From Gammaproteobacteria bacterium (GTDB taxonomy: Bacteria > Pseudomonadota > Gammaproteobacteria > Pseudomonadales > Azotimanducaceae_A), in assembly GCA_012960755.1 (NCBI GenBank), contig DUAT01000042.1, forward strand, positions 1-6,171: DNA of 6,171 nucleotides. Reading direction: 5' to 3'. The notes beneath the pieces were generated by a model. The model saw nothing but the letters and a program-made list of their open reading frames with translations. It had not been told where the DNA came from and did not search any database. A program made the translations under genes and the position numbers. Shown here piece after piece: positions 5,878-6,171 of the stretch. Every line of letters begins with the position of its first letter. The first letter of the stretch is position 1.

Positions 5878-6171
5878 TTAGTTTGATGAACAGGTTGCAG
5901 TCACCGCTTGTCCTGCTGCCAGCTGTATCCCACGGCAACGAGCTCGTCCACGATTTCGCAGATTGCAGCGGACGCTCGAATCGTCGACTTCGACGGCGAT
6001 AGTGGCTGTTGGACAGACAAAGTCCAATCTGAGTCGACCTCGGGCATCGGCAAATCCCACGAAGCTGGGGTCTACGATTGCGGCTGCGGCTGCTACGGCT
6101 GCGGTTGCTGCGGCTTCTGCTGCGGCTGCTTGTGCGGTTGCTGCTGCGGCTGTTGCTGCGGCTGCTGCTGC
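5878..6171 (-). CDS. C-terminal end of an Ala-rich protein with one four-Cys module (runs off right edge)
   Basis: The frame is open from the right edge to TAA at 5880-5878, giving 97 visible C-terminal residues. The start lies outside the window. The first 31 are almost pure Ala with scattered Thr, Gln, Glu and Val (units such as AAATAQAAAEAAAT), encoded by mixed GCA/GCC codons. The rest is a compact Cys module: FVCPTATIAVEVDDSSVRC, then NLRNRGRARCRG and GQAVTATCSSN at the end. Its cysteine spacing, C-x15-C-x9-C-x14-C, and the CP, VRC, RCRG and TATC signatures match the two modules of the oxidase-like gene on the same strand. Four cysteines and the match to an exported protein suggest export and two disulfides, or possibly metal binding. 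Function is unknown. The Ala tract could be a flexible linker after further modules upstream. Confidence 0.8.
   Translation of the reverse strand, partial: AAAAAATAAAATAQAAAAEAAATAAVAAAAAIVDPSFVGFADARGRLRLDFVCPTATIAVEVDDSSVRCNLRNRGRARCRGIQLAAGQAVTATCSSN

Overview
The window is most likely from a bacterium, probably a proteobacterium and perhaps a gammaproteobacterium. This rests on the mix of insertion sequences (IS110, IS66 and an ISNCY/ISDol1-like element), Shine-Dalgarno sites, exported proteins and a DUF192 protein; no gene fixes the taxon. It looks like an IS-littered accessory region with short coding stretches, frameshifted relics and several local repeats.

Layout, left to right. (1) Positions 1-1420, minus strand: the N-terminal 473 residues of a large exported protein that runs off the left edge. 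It has a membrane/signal segment, two nearly identical four-cysteine modules separated by Ala-rich and Lys/Glu-rich linkers, then a segment that resembles the start of large bacterial multicopper oxidases. (2) Positions 1444-1640: a tandem array of about 75 bp units just upstream of that gene. (3) Positions 1636-2197, plus strand: an IS110 transposase relic butted onto the C-terminal end of an IS66 transposase relic. (4) Positions 2547-3208, plus strand: a two-gene unit with a 4 bp GTGA overlap, encoding a small exported protein of unknown function and an exported DUF192 protein. (5) Positions 3470-5091: a complete 1622 bp insertion sequence with inverted repeats and CTAGCTAG on both flanks; its transposase carries one frameshift. 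(6) Positions 5288-5657, minus strand: a poorly resolved, apparently frameshifted gene remnant. (7) Positions 5723-5851: three tandem 43-44 bp hairpin units. (8) Positions 5878-6171, minus strand: the C-terminal end of an Ala-rich protein that finishes with the same four-cysteine module seen twice in the left-hand protein.

The most interesting signal is this shared module, with pattern C-x15-C-x(9-10)-C-x(14-16)-C carrying CP, VRC, RCRG and TATC signatures. It occurs three times in two same-strand genes about 4.5 kb apart, each time next to Ala-rich sequence. One gene appears to be an exported oxidase and the other ends in the module, so they may form a functional pair (for example a surface-anchored or assembled metal-oxidising system) whose intervening DNA was later invaded by insertion sequences. 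The functional link is inference.
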